Origin: Neobacillus cucumis
GTDB taxonomy: Bacteria > Bacillota > Bacilli > Bacillales > Cytobacillaceae
Reading direction: 5' to 3'
DNA: 64,000 nucleotides
Assembly: GCF_002860255.1 (NCBI RefSeq)
Contig: NZ_PGVE01000043.1
Coordinates: 1-64,000, forward strand
The position numbers and the translations under genes are program-made. This document shows positions 52,406-61,438 of this stretch, in pieces; the first letter of the stretch is position 1; each line of letters starts with the position of its first letter. The notes under the pieces were generated by a model. That model searched no databases. It had not been told where the DNA came from and saw only the letters and a list, made by a program, of their open reading frames with translations.

Positions 52406-54670
52406 ATGAAACCATTCTACAAGATGAAGACAGAGTACTTTTGTAGTTTCTTAATTATATTATTAGTGCTAACCTCAATTTTTTCCTTTCAACCTACAGG
52501 TGTATACTCAGCGATTGAAAGTCAGCCTTCCATTACAATTGACTCCCCATCCCCAGATGCAGTCGTTAATAAAGGGGATGTTACAATCTCGGGAACCTAT
52601 GCAGCTGATAATATTACAAAGACTGATCTCCTTTTTTCGGCTTCTGAAAATGGTAACGTTATATCAGATTCTTCTGCCAACCAATCAGATTGGACTATTG
52701 ACGATACCAGTACACCTAAGACATGGTCATTTACTAATTCGTCCTTACAAGAGGGAAGTCATGTTATTTCTGTAGAAGTTAAAAATACAGCTACAAACGA
52801 TGTATCAACGGCTACTCTTTCATTTACTATCACTAATTCGACAGTAATAACTGTACCTAGTATTTCAATTACAACTCCACAATCAGATGATATTCTAAAT
52901 TCAAAACGAGTAGAGATTTCAGGCGAATATACTGCAGATAATGTTTCAAAGAGTGACTTGCAATTTATTGTTTTTGATGAAAATAGTAAAATCATTTCAG
53001 ATTCCATTACGAATCAGTCGGATTGGGCTATTGATGAAAGTAGTTCGCCGAAGAAATGGACGTTCTCCACAATTTCCCTGGAAGAAGGGGAACATAATTT
53101 TACAGTACAGATTAAAAACTTATTAACTAATGAAACCGGCGTTTCAACTATCAAGTTCACCCTATTTTTAACAAGACCATACGTGAAGGAAACAGCAATT
53201 ATTCTAGCTGATGGAGCTGGTCGAAAGGGCGAAGATTTAACCAATGTCCCTCTAGATGCTAAATTAAAGATTACCATAGTGGATGACCAGCAAATGAATC
53301 AACTAAAAAATAAGATAAAAAATAATAATTATGACCCTATTAAAATATTATTAGGTTCCAATACATTACAAGGCACAACAAAAATAAGTGAACCAGTTGT
53401 TAAAGATGGAAAATATTATTATGACATGATCTTTACCCCTAATAATAATGAATTAAAAATGAATAAAACCTATTTGGTTTATGTTGATCCACAACTTATG
53501 GATGATTTGGATAATCCCATTTTTACTAAGCTTTTTAAATTCACAACCATGACGAATGTCAAGTGGGATGATCCAGATGATCCGCAAAGTCACGCATCAT
53601 CCAATCCACATGGACATTATAAATTAAATACCAATATGTGTGCGGCCTGCCATAGACCGCATGATTCCAAGAGCTCTTCTTTAACAGGAGGGTCATATCA
53701 AATTGAATTTACAGAGCAACTTTCAAAAAATCAGCCAGCTAATGATCCATCACAAAATTATTGTATGGCATGTCATGATGGGACATTAAATGCGCCATCT
53801 ATCGAAAATAAGGATAGTCAGCACCTTCATGGTTATACTGCTGCTAATACAGTATTAAAACAGCAGGAATCTTGTGCTAGCTGCCATAATCCACATTTAG
53901 AATGGTCAGAAGAAAATCAAAACCTATTAAAAGATCATTATGTGTATACACACAACAAAGCAAATCCTGATCAAGGATTATCTAATCCAACAGTAGACAG
54001 CTTCGATACAACTTGTGAATCATGTCATGATTATATAGATTTTTCAACCATAAGTAGTGATAAGGGGAAATTAGAAACACTAGCATATAATAAATCTTTA
54101 ACTGCTAAAGGAACGATTTCAGATAAACTAACTGATTCTACCCTTAAAACCCTATCTGATTATTCCTTGTGTTTAAGATGCCATAATGCTGAAAAAAGTG
54201 CGGTGGATTCTAATCCATCCGATATCGAAACACTATATCTTAAACAAAGTTCAGGTCACAATTTTACTCTGCCTGCTGATCAACAAACCCAACGTGATGG
54301 CAGTTTACTAAGCGGTCCAATTCCTTGTGCAGAGTGTCATGAAACACATGGTTCAAATAATTTAATGAATTTAAGAGAAATACTGGGGAATAATCCTGGT
54401 GTATCTGAAAATGATAAATTTAAAACCGTGGGAACCACATGGAACGCAGCAAATGAACGAAATTTCTGTTTAAATTGCCACAATAAAGGAAGAGAGATTT
54501 ATGGTAAAAAGGCTGCCATTGATTCAACCATCTCTGGGCACCAAGCGGATGATGTGAGAGGCTGCTCGGAATGTCATAGTGATCAAACAAAGACTTATAA
54601 GGACTTTAGAGAACAATCAATGAATGCAGCCCATGCCCCGCTTGCAGGTGTGAAAACATCAAGTCCATAA
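52406..54670 (+). CDS. Secreted Ig-like octaheme c-type cytochrome
   Basis: 754 residues from ATG 52406; TTG 52397 is also in frame and neither has a strong ribosome site. Signal peptide about 1-36. Two closely similar Ig-like modules (about 42-145 and 152-255, sharing NQSDW and GTY/GEYTADN) and a third SbsA-like Ig module (about 257-383) precede the cytochrome part. Eight CxxCH sites lie near 412, 453, 490, 537, 589, 641, 688 and 720; several have the CxxCHxxH form of doubled CxxCH domains. The Ig stalk probably spans the cell wall and presents the heme module at the surface. It has its own promoter and repeats, separate from the operon. Confidence 0.8.
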   Translation: MKPFYKMKTEYFCSFLIILLVLTSIFSFQPTGVYSAIESQPSITIDSPSPDAVVNKGDVTISGTYAADNITKTDLLFSASENGNVISDSSANQSDWTIDDTSTPKTWSFTNSSLQEGSHVISVEVKNTATNDVSTATLSFTITNSTVITVPSISITTPQSDDILNSKRVEISGEYTADNVSKSDLQFIVFDENSKIISDSITNQSDWAIDESSSPKKWTFSTISLEEGEHNFTVQIKNLLTNETGVSTIKFTLFLTRPYVKETAIILADGAGRKGEDLTNVPLDAKLKITIVDDQQMNQLKNKIKNNNYDPIKILLGSNTLQGTTKISEPVVKDGKYYYDMIFTPNNNELKMNKTYLVYVDPQLMDDLDNPIFTKLFKFTTMTNVKWDDPDDPQSHASSNPHGHYKLNTNMCAACHRPHDSKSSSLTGGSYQIEFTEQLSKNQPANDPSQNYCMACHDGTLNAPSIENKDSQHLHGYTAANTVLKQQESCASCHNPHLEWSEENQNLLKDHYVYTHNKANPDQGLSNPTVDSFDTTCESCHDYIDFSTISSDKGKLETLAYNKSLTAKGTISDKLTDSTLKTLSDYSLCLRCHNAEKSAVDSNPSDIETLYLKQSSGHNFTLPADQQTQRDGSLLSGPIPCAECHETHGSNNLMNLREILGNNPGVSENDKFKTVGTTWNAANERNFCLNCHNKGREIYGKKAAIDSTISGHQADDVRGCSECHSDQTKTYKDFREQSMNAAHAPLAGVKTSSP

Positions 54671-54677
54671 ACACGAA

Positions 54678-54706
54678 AACACGAGAGCAAAAAACTCTCG
54701 TGTTTC
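54678..54706. terminator. Bidirectional terminator between octaheme and SEC-C genes
   Basis: AACACGAGAG CAAAAAA CTCTCGTGTT stem with T-rich sequence on the plus strand. Confidence 0.8.
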
Positions 54707-54733
54707 TTATTTTAAGAAGTGATGGAAAGTAAT

Positions 54734-56659
54734 CTATTTCCCCTTCAACCATTCCACCAACCCATCCATCTTCTTCCACAAATGCAAATGCATATCTGCA
54801 TAAACAATCGCTTCATTCTCATCCCCAACGCCGTAAAAATCCGGCGGATAGGCAGGAAGTCTTTTCTTTCCGGTTAAATAAGGAATGACATATTTGTTTT
54901 CCTTTTTTGCCCCCTTCAACAGCATGCCGGCTCTTGCTGTGTAGCCATTTTTAACTAACTCCAGCAATAGTTTGTTGTATAACTGTTGAGCACTCGTTTC
55001 TTCATATAAATCAAGGAGCATATGTGCCTTGTCAAAGTCCTCTAAATCCATATAAGCAACAAACAACGAGTACCGGACACCTTGGTTATCCATCGGGTTT
55101 AATTCCAGTAATTCTTCGTATTGCTTGGCAGCTTTGTCCACCTTTCCAAAAAGTGAAAGGGCCTCCGCATAATGAAGTTTTGCCCGCATAAATGGTCTTG
55201 TCTCAATTAACCCCCAAAAGTAACCCTTGTTTTCCATGAAAAATTCTTTGCCGAGTTCTCTTTCGCCGGCTTGGATTCCTTTTTCATAAAGCAAGATTGC
55301 TTCCTCTAAACTTTTGGTTTTTTCTGCAAGGATCACGTATGCATCGGCACAATTTGGATTTAGCTTTAGTGCTTCTTCTGCCAATTTATAACGCTGTTTA
55401 CCGTCCGATTGCATAGCGTCATAGATTAAGTTGCGGGCCCGTTCCTCATCACGCCTAGAAACCTTTCGCCCATTGGTTTTCTTTACAGGTTTATCTGATA
55501 CATTCTGAAGTGGCGTGACACTAGAAATTGTCTCCGCAGTCTTTGCAGATTGAGAATCTTCCTTTTTAGGAAACTCAATGACCTGGGGCGGAACCTGAAC
55601 AGAAATCGGATCTTCCGTATAGATGATCCTAATTAACTCGCCAATTTCATCTTTTAATTCTTTTTCAAGCTCTGAGGTGATAGTCGAAATGCTCCTTGGA
55701 GACACGCCATATTGTTTCCCTAATTCCTTTTGAGTTACTTGTTCTATAGGAGCAAAAGTTGATAATAAATAATGAAGGGCAGCTACATAAATAGTTGGGT
55801 TTTGGATTCGTTTTTGTCTTTTTTGACAAAATTGATGCCAAAGAATCACTCCTGTATCTAAAATGGGAGGCGGTATTTGTTCTTCCAATTTTTCTTTAAA
55901 AAGGTTGGCTACTTCCTTGTATATAGGGGCAGGCCAATCCATCTCATCTACTTCGAGCAGTCCTCCCACCATCGGCAGCTCACTGACTACATCCATAAAG
56001 AAGTCTGTCAAATATTCTTGTGGAGAGTCATAATCTGCATCCATACTGCTATCTTCGATATAGGAAATAGCTAGATCCGGCTTAAGATCTGGCAATTCTA
56101 ATGGTGAGGGAAAGAAAACATATTTTTGTTCAAAGGGCAGCAGGATACCAACAAAGAACGCTCCTTCCTTTACCTCATAGGTTTCATTTAAATTAATCGA
56201 CTCAAGGCGCTCTGATGTAAAACCATCTTGAATGGTCAGGAGATTATCATCTACAGCAAGAACGATCCCGGCTACCGTTCTTGCATAGGTCCATGACTTT
56301 AAAATCTGCTTTAATTTAGGACGTTTTATTTTGCCAGCTTCAGCTGAAATAAATTTTGAAACGATGGTTTCGCCATCATCCAAACCTTCAAAAAGAGAAA
56401 ACCAAATGGCGTGAATCAATTCATAGAATTCCCGCTCCTGGTCGTTTTCGATTTCCATACTTGCTTCTAGAATCTCAAAATCCTCTATAATATCATGACC
56501 ATAATGATAGTAAGCAAAATGGAGGAACTGTTTTTGCAGTTCATCTATTTCATTTAATAGGACCCCAGTGATGGAAATGGCATCATGTACACCGCAGCAC
56601 TTTTTATACTTTTTCCCACTTCCGCAAGGACAAGGTTCATTACGGTTTATTTTCTCCAT
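54734..56659 (-). CDS. SEC-C motif and TPR-like protein
   Basis: A 641-residue cytoplasmic protein. Residues 8-22 carry the SEC-C zinc motif [15 protein letters not shown], almost identical to the SecA tail in this window. The middle contains a helix-turn-helix-like segment (TQKELGKQYGVSPRSISTI, about 320-338). The C-terminal third has TPR-like helices (residues 425-570). Proteins of this type are common but uncharacterised in Bacillus; SEC-C motifs bind zinc and, in SecA, ribosomes or SecB-like partners. GGAGCAGGAG precedes ATG 56659. Stand-alone gene. Function unknown. Confidence 0.75.
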   Translation of the reverse strand: MEKINRNEPCPCGSGKKYKKCCGVHDAISITGVLLNEIDELQKQFLHFAYYHYGHDIIEDFEILEASMEIENDQEREFYELIHAIWFSLFEGLDDGETIVSKFISAEAGKIKRPKLKQILKSWTYARTVAGIVLAVDDNLLTIQDGFTSERLESINLNETYEVKEGAFFVGILLPFEQKYVFFPSPLELPDLKPDLAISYIEDSSMDADYDSPQEYLTDFFMDVVSELPMVGGLLEVDEMDWPAPIYKEVANLFKEKLEEQIPPPILDTGVILWHQFCQKRQKRIQNPTIYVAALHYLLSTFAPIEQVTQKELGKQYGVSPRSISTITSELEKELKDEIGELIRIIYTEDPISVQVPPQVIEFPKKEDSQSAKTAETISSVTPLQNVSDKPVKKTNGRKVSRRDEERARNLIYDAMQSDGKQRYKLAEEALKLNPNCADAYVILAEKTKSLEEAILLYEKGIQAGERELGKEFFMENKGYFWGLIETRPFMRAKLHYAEALSLFGKVDKAAKQYEELLELNPMDNQGVRYSLFVAYMDLEDFDKAHMLLDLYEETSAQQLYNKLLLELVKNGYTARAGMLLKGAKKENKYVIPYLTGKKRLPAYPPDFYGVGDENEAIVYADMHLHLWKKMDGLVEWLKGK

Positions 56660-56941
56660 TCTCCTGCTCCTTTACTTTGGTTTAGCTCCCAAACTAAATT
56701 TTCTATGTATAAGGGATGATCCAGTCTGTTCTAATTTAATAGTACCATCTTTGACACATTGAAATATATAAATACTAAGGATATTTAATGGAATTTTGCA
56801 GGTAATTTTCGCCTAGGGATAGGAGTGTTTTAAAAATATGATGGTCTAATTTTGAATTTATTTAGGTTATCACGCTATAATGGATAGGGACTGATTAATT
56901 TAATAAACACATAATGATTATTTTTTATAGAGGTGAAGAAA

Positions 56942-58043
56942 ATGGAATTAGCAGAAATTCGGAATGAACTTGAGAAAACAGCTAAAACATTAGCGGACTT
57001 TAGGGGGTCTCTTTGACCTTGAAAATAAAGAAGCCAGAATTGCTGAGCTAGATGATGAGATGCTGCAGCCTGATTTCTGGAATGACCAAGAAAAGGCTCA
57101 AACGGTTATTAGCGAAGCCAATGCGTTAAAAGATCAGGTAAATGAGTTTTTGGGGTTAAATGAATCCTACGAAAATCTCGAAATCACCTATGAACTGGTT
57201 AAAGAAGAAGATGACCAAGAATTAAGGGCTGAGCTTGAAGAAGAGCTAGAACAATTATCAAGTCGTTTAGCTCAATTTGAGCTTCAGCTACTTTTAAGTG
57301 AAGAATATGATAAAAATAATGCAATATTAGAGCTGCACCCGGGTGCCGGTGGAACGGAATCCCAGGATTGGGGATCCATGCTCCTTCGCATGTATACTCG
57401 CTGGGCAGAAAAGAAGGGCTTTAAAGTGGAAACACTTGACTATCTTCCTGGGGATGAAGCGGGAATCAAGAGTGTGACATTGTCGATCAAAGGACATAAT
57501 GCCTATGGCTATTTGAAAGCAGAAAAAGGGGTTCACCGGCTTGTCCGGATTTCGCCGTTTGATGCTTCAGGACGACGTCATACCTCGTTTGTTTCTTGCG
57601 AAGTTATGCCTGAATTTAATGAAGAAATTCAGGTGGAAGTCCGCACCGAGGATTTAAAAATTGATACGTATCGTGCAACAGGTGCTGGTGGACAGCATAT
57701 TAATACAACCGACTCGGCTGTCCGGATTACCCATTTACCAACAGGAGTTGTTGTTACATGTCAATCGGAACGTTCACAAATTAAAAACCGTGAGTCAGCG
57801 ATGAAAATGTTAAAAGCGAAGCTATATCAACGGGAAATTGAACGCCAGGAACAAGAACTTTTGGAAATCCGCGGAGAACAGAAAGAGATTGGCTGGGGAA
57901 GCCAAATCCGCTCCTATGTCTTTCACCCTTACTCCATGGTCAAAGACCACCGTACGAGTGCGGAAACGGGGAATGTTCAAGCGGTAATGGATGGAGATTT
58001 AGATCAGTTTATCAATGCCTATTTACGTTCACGAATTTCATAA
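56942..58043 (+). CDS. prfB: Peptide chain release factor 2 (programmed +1 frameshift)
   Basis: RF2 terminates translation at UGA and UAA. The first 24 codons (56942-57013) end at CTT before an in-frame TGA; a +1 shift resumes at 57015, giving 366 residues in all. AGAGGTGA precedes ATG 56942. The catalytic GGQ is in [15 protein letters not shown] near residue 248, and the stop-recognition region lies near 200. The frameshift is autoregulatory: low RF2 lets the ribosome pause on UGA and shift. In B. subtilis it follows secA directly; here the cytochrome cluster separates them. Confidence 0.96.
57003..57017 (+). promoter_or_regulatory. prfB programmed frameshift site
   Basis: AGGGGGTCTCTTTGAC: an internal Shine-Dalgarno-like AGGGGG, then the slippery CTT next to UGA followed by C, as in other bacterial prfB genes. 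The ribosome skips T 57014. Confidence 0.95.
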
Positions 58044-58048
58044 GGAAG

Positions 58049-58086
58049 AAGCCTTTGCCGACATATTCGGTGAAGGCTTTTTTTCT
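58049..58086 (+). terminator. Terminator of prfB
   Basis: AAGCCTTTGCCGA CATA TTCGGTGAAGGCTT with a T run, five bases after the stop. Confidence 0.8.
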
Positions 58087-58178
58087 AATGAATTAATGAA
58101 TAAAGGCAAATGCTAACAATAACAAATCCAGCTATGAGGTTCACTCTATTACCACTTTAACACGTTAACATAATGCCA

Positions 58179-58208
58179 TTTACACCCATATTTATGTAAT
58201 GCTATACT
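58179..58208 (+). promoter_or_regulatory. Sigma-A promoter of the YitT-family gene
   Basis: TTTACA (58179-58184), 18 bases, TATACT (58203-58208) with an upstream TG (extended -10). Confidence 0.6.
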
Positions 58209-58256
58209 CACTTTCGGTTTTATATTTATAGAAGAAAATAGAGGAGAATACGTTGT

Positions 58257-59123
58257 ATGAATATACTTAGTAATCTGACACGAACCTATCCGAAATTGAG
58301 AGTGGCAGTTGATTATATTTTCGTGTTGATTGGAGCTGCAATCATCGGATTAACCTTTAATGTGTTTTTGCTTCCTAACCAAGTGGCATCGGGAGGAGTA
58401 AGCGGAATTAGTACGATTTTAAAGGGAGTATTAGGGTGGGAACCAGCCTATGTCCAATGGGCCTTCAATATTCCTTTATTTATTGCCGGTGTTATTTTTT
58501 TAGGAAAACAATTCGGAGTTAAAACCCTTGTTGGGACCATCTTTCTGCCATTTGTTGTTTTTCTCACGAAACATCTTGAACCATGGACTCATGATGCCTT
58601 GCTTGGGGCTTTATTTGGAGGGATCGGTGTTGGTCTTGGGCTTGGAATTGTGTTCCGGGGAAATGCTTCCACTGGAGGGACGGATTTAGCTGCTCAGATC
58701 ATCAATAAATATACCGGTTTTACCCTTGGAAGATGCGTTGTGATGATTGACGGGCTAATTGTACTGACGGCAGCGGCAGTATTCGATATTGAAAAAGGGT
58801 TATATGCACTAATTGCCCTTTATGTGACAAGTAAAACCATCGACCTTGTCCAGGTTGGTTTTGGACGTTCGAAAATGGCAATGATCATAACGAATAATCA
58901 GGATGAAGTGCGAGAGGGAATACTGAATAAAATTGACCGTGGAGTGACAAAACTATCAGCATATGGTGGTTTTACAGACCATAAACGGCCAGTGCTGATG
59001 TGCGTGGTAGATCAAACAGAGTTCACAAAATTGAAACATTTGGTTAAAACCCTTGATCCATCTGCTTTTGTTATTGTTATGGATGCGGCTGAGGTGCTTG
59101 GTGAAGGTTTCAAACGCGCATAG
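58257..59123 (+). CDS. yvjA: YitT family membrane protein (YvjA-like)
   Basis: A 288-residue protein: five or six N-terminal membrane helices (residues 15-200) with NVFLLPNQVASGGVSGISTIL near 36 and FRGNASTGGTDLAAQIINKYTG near 137, and a C-terminal cytoplasmic DUF2179 domain (about 215-285, ITNNQDEVREGILNKIDRGVTKL...GG) that binds small ligands in related proteins. GAGGAGAATACG precedes ATG 58257. Transported substrate unknown. Position before cccB matches B. subtilis yvjA. Confidence 0.9.
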   Translation: MNILSNLTRTYPKLRVAVDYIFVLIGAAIIGLTFNVFLLPNQVASGGVSGISTILKGVLGWEPAYVQWAFNIPLFIAGVIFLGKQFGVKTLVGTIFLPFVVFLTKHLEPWTHDALLGALFGGIGVGLGLGIVFRGNASTGGTDLAAQIINKYTGFTLGRCVVMIDGLIVLTAAAVFDIEKGLYALIALYVTSKTIDLVQVGFGRSKMAMIITNNQDEVREGILNKIDRGVTKLSAYGGFTDHKRPVLMCVVDQTEFTKLKHLVKTLDPSAFVIVMDAAEVLGEGFKRA

Positions 59124-59178
59124 GATTGGTATAATAGTACATTGATGGAAACATTTACTTGAAAAGGGGGTTGTTTTG

Positions 59179-59529
59179 ATGAAGAAGAAGCTGTTAACCC
59201 TATTACTCGGAACCTCTCTTGTAATGGGACTTGCTGCATGTGGCGGCGGTGGTGACAAGGATACTACCAAAAAAGATACTGGCGGGGGAGGGACAGAGAC
59301 CTCAAATGCTAGTGATGCCCAAAAGATTTTCGATCAAAAATGCTCTAGCTGTCATGGCGGTGATATGAAGGGCGGCATGGGACCAAACTTAACTAAAGTT
59401 GGTTCAAAGTATTCAAAAGATGAAATATTAGACATTCTTAAAAACGGTAAATCAGGCGGAATGCCTGCAGGTTTAGTTACTGGTGATGATGCCAATACGA
59501 TTGCTACATGGCTGGCAGCCAAAAAATAA
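59179..59529 (+). CDS. cccB: Cytochrome c-551, lipid-anchored
   Basis: A 116-residue lipoprotein cytochrome that shuttles electrons from the bc complex to terminal oxidase outside the membrane. Lipobox LAAC near residues 18-21, a Gly/Lys/Thr-rich flexible linker, then a small monoheme cytochrome c with [17 protein letters not shown] near 55 and the axial methionine probably in GGMPAGL near 96. AAAAGGGGG precedes ATG 59179. Unlike the cytochromes at 45.8-54.7 kb it is a standard Bacillus respiratory protein. Confidence 0.95.
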   Translation: MKKKLLTLLLGTSLVMGLAACGGGGDKDTTKKDTGGGGTETSNASDAQKIFDQKCSSCHGGDMKGGMGPNLTKVGSKYSKDEILDILKNGKSGGMPAGLVTGDDANTIATWLAAKK

Positions 59530-59537
59530 TAATGAAA

Positions 59538-59573
59538 CAAAAACGTTCTGTTTTTATTCAGAACGTTTTTTAT
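59538..59573 (+). terminator. Terminator of cccB
   Basis: AAAACGTTCTG TTTTTATT CAGAACGTTTT, nine bases after the stop. Confidence 0.85.
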
Positions 59574-59670
59574 TATATTAAAAAGTTGCGAATAATAGAA
59601 ACTTGTCAGGTTTTGTAATTTTTTGAAAAGAAACTGTAATAATTTTACCGCTTTTTTTAGCAAATTATGA

Positions 59671-59756
59671 TGTTATAATAAAAATATGCGAAATTGTGCA
59701 CATCTTGTTTGTTATTGTGGTCCCGACTCTGTGAAAATAAGAAGATTATTGTCGAA
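59671..59756 (+). promoter_or_regulatory. Promoter region of ftsEX with extended -10 and possible Spo0A box
   Basis: TGTTATAAT (59671-59679) is a perfect extended -10. TTGTCGAA (59749-59756), a Spo0A box core, lies about 70 bases downstream and 37 before the ftsE start. FtsEX affects entry into sporulation in B. subtilis, which makes the box worth noting. Confidence 0.4.
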
Positions 59757-59793
59757 TAATATTCGAACTAACTTCAATTATAGGTGATAATAA

Positions 59794-60480
59794 ATGATAG
59801 AACTACAAGAAGTATATAAGAAATATCCGAATGGTGTTACTGCCATTAGCGGTATAGATGTCCGAATAAATCAAGGTGAATTTGTTTATGTGGTTGGTCC
59901 GAGTGGTGCAGGTAAATCAACCTTCATTAAAATGATGTATCGTGAAGAAGTACCATCTACTGGAACGATTACGATAAATGGTGTGAACCTTGCAAAATTA
60001 AAAATGAAAAAGGTCCCTTTGTTTAGAAGAAACTTAGGGGTCGTTTTCCAAGACTTTAAGCTGCTACCTTCCTTAACCGTCTATGAAAATGTCGCCTTTG
60101 CCCTAGAGGTAATTGAGGCTCAGCCAAAGTTTATCAAAAAACGGGTAATGGAAGTTCTTGACCTTGTTGGTTTAAAGCATAAAATCAAAATGCTGCCTAC
60201 TGAGCTTTCAGGCGGTGAGCAGCAGCGTGTCTCGATTGCCCGCTCCATCGTTAACTCTCCAAAGATAGTTATTGCGGACGAGCCAACGGGTAACCTTGAC
60301 CCAGAAACGTCATGGGAGATCATGAGGATTTTTGAAGAAATCAATAATAGAGGAACAACGGTTGTGATGGCAACGCATAATAGAGAAATCGTTAATACAA
60401 TAAGGCATCGCGTTATTGCCATTGAAGGCGGAAAGATTGTACGTGATGAGCAGAGAGGTGAATACGGTTATGAAAATTAG
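59794..60480 (+). CDS. ftsE: Cell-division ABC transporter ATPase FtsE
   Basis: Cytoplasmic ATPase that powers FtsX conformational change to control a cell-wall hydrolase. 228 residues. Walker A GPSGAGKSTF near residue 35, Q-loop FQDFKLLPSLTVYENVAF near 86, signature LSGGEQQRVSIA near 138, Walker B IVIADEPTGNLD near 155, H-loop ATHN near 193. AGGTGATA precedes ATG 59794. The stop overlaps the ftsX start region by eleven bases. Confidence 0.97.
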   Translation: MIELQEVYKKYPNGVTAISGIDVRINQGEFVYVVGPSGAGKSTFIKMMYREEVPSTGTITINGVNLAKLKMKKVPLFRRNLGVVFQDFKLLPSLTVYENVAFALEVIEAQPKFIKKRVMEVLDLVGLKHKIKMLPTELSGGEQQRVSIARSIVNSPKIVIADEPTGNLDPETSWEIMRIFEEINNRGTTVVMATHNREIVNTIRHRVIAIEGGKIVRDEQRGEYGYEN

Positions 60481-61363
60481 AACGATTGGCCGTCACGCCC
60501 GTGAAAGTGTTAAAAGTATTAAAAGAAACGGCTGGATGACCTTTGCATCCATTGGTGCCGTTACCGTTACATTAATCCTTGTGGGTGTATTTTTCGCGAT
60601 TATGATGAACCTGAACAGAGTAGCCCAAACCATTGAACAGGACGTAGAAATCCGCGTTCACATTGATGTCGCTGCCAATAAGCAGGACCAGGAAACATTA
60701 AGAAAACAGATTGATAGTATACCAGAAGTAAAAAGCATCGAATTTTCACCGAAAACCCAAGAACTTAATAACTTAGTCAAGAGTCTTGGTGAGGATGGAA
60801 AAGCGTTTAAACTTTTCGAACAAGATAATCCTTTAAATGATGTATTTATCGTTAAAACGAAAAACCCGTCAGATACGATGAAAGTGGCGAAGCAAATTGA
60901 AAAAAACAACTTTGTCGCAAAGGTTAAGTACGGTCAGGGCAAGGTAGAAAAACTATTTAAGTTCATTAATGCAGCCCGAAATGTCGGGATTGTACTAATC
61001 ATTGGCTTGTTCCTAACGGCTATTTTCTTAATCTCCAATACAATTAAGATTACGATTATTGCTAGACGCCGAGAAATTAAGATTATGAGATTAGTAGGGG
61101 CAACAAATAATTTTATCCGCTGGCCGTTCTTCTTAGAAGGTCTGTGGCTTGGAATAGTTGGTTCCATTGTACCGATTATCTTAATTTCGATTGCCTATTA
61201 TCGTGCTTATGATTATATAGGCCCTAAGCTTCAAGGAACATTTATCAAGATCTTGCCGTTTGATCCATTTGTGTATCAAATGTCTGGCATTTTGATCTTA
61301 ATGGGAGCCTTAATTGGCGTATGGGGAAGTGTCATGTCCGTACGAAAGTTCCTAAGGGTTTAA
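60470..61363 (+). CDS. ftsX: Cell-division ABC transporter permease FtsX
   Basis: 297 residues. ATG 60470 has GAGAGGTGA upstream and overlaps ftsE; the longer frame from 60416 lies inside ftsE. Four membrane helices (about 24-45, 170-193, 220-243, 265-290) with an extracellular loop between the first two (about 50-165) that contacts the wall hydrolase. EIKIMRLVGATNNFIRWPFFLEG near 200 is the typical coupling region. The M23 hydrolase gene directly downstream is a likely partner. Confidence 0.95.
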   Translation: MKIRTIGRHARESVKSIKRNGWMTFASIGAVTVTLILVGVFFAIMMNLNRVAQTIEQDVEIRVHIDVAANKQDQETLRKQIDSIPEVKSIEFSPKTQELNNLVKSLGEDGKAFKLFEQDNPLNDVFIVKTKNPSDTMKVAKQIEKNNFVAKVKYGQGKVEKLFKFINAARNVGIVLIIGLFLTAIFLISNTIKITIIARRREIKIMRLVGATNNFIRWPFFLEGLWLGIVGSIVPIILISIAYYRAYDYIGPKLQGTFIKILPFDPFVYQMSGILILMGALIGVWGSVMSVRKFLRV

Positions 61364-61371
61364 ATTTTAGT

Positions 61372-61438
61372 CTGTGTTAAAAAATGTTGATTGAAGCGAA
61401 GTGCCTGGAGCGGAAATCAACATCCTAGTTTAACACAG
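61372..61438 (+). terminator. Long hairpin with minimal repeat element after ftsX
   Basis: CTGTGTTAAA / TTTAACACAG form the base of a long stem that contains TGTTGATT...AATCAACA. It begins eight bases after the ftsX stop and may act as a terminator or attenuator before the hydrolase gene. Confidence 0.5.
61385..61422. repeat. Minimal 38-bp derivative of the GC-rich palindromic element
   Basis: TGTTGATTGAAGCGAAG joined to TGCCTGGAGCGGAAATCAACA: the two ends of the 130-bp elements A-E with the entire GC-rich centre missing. Confidence 0.75.
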
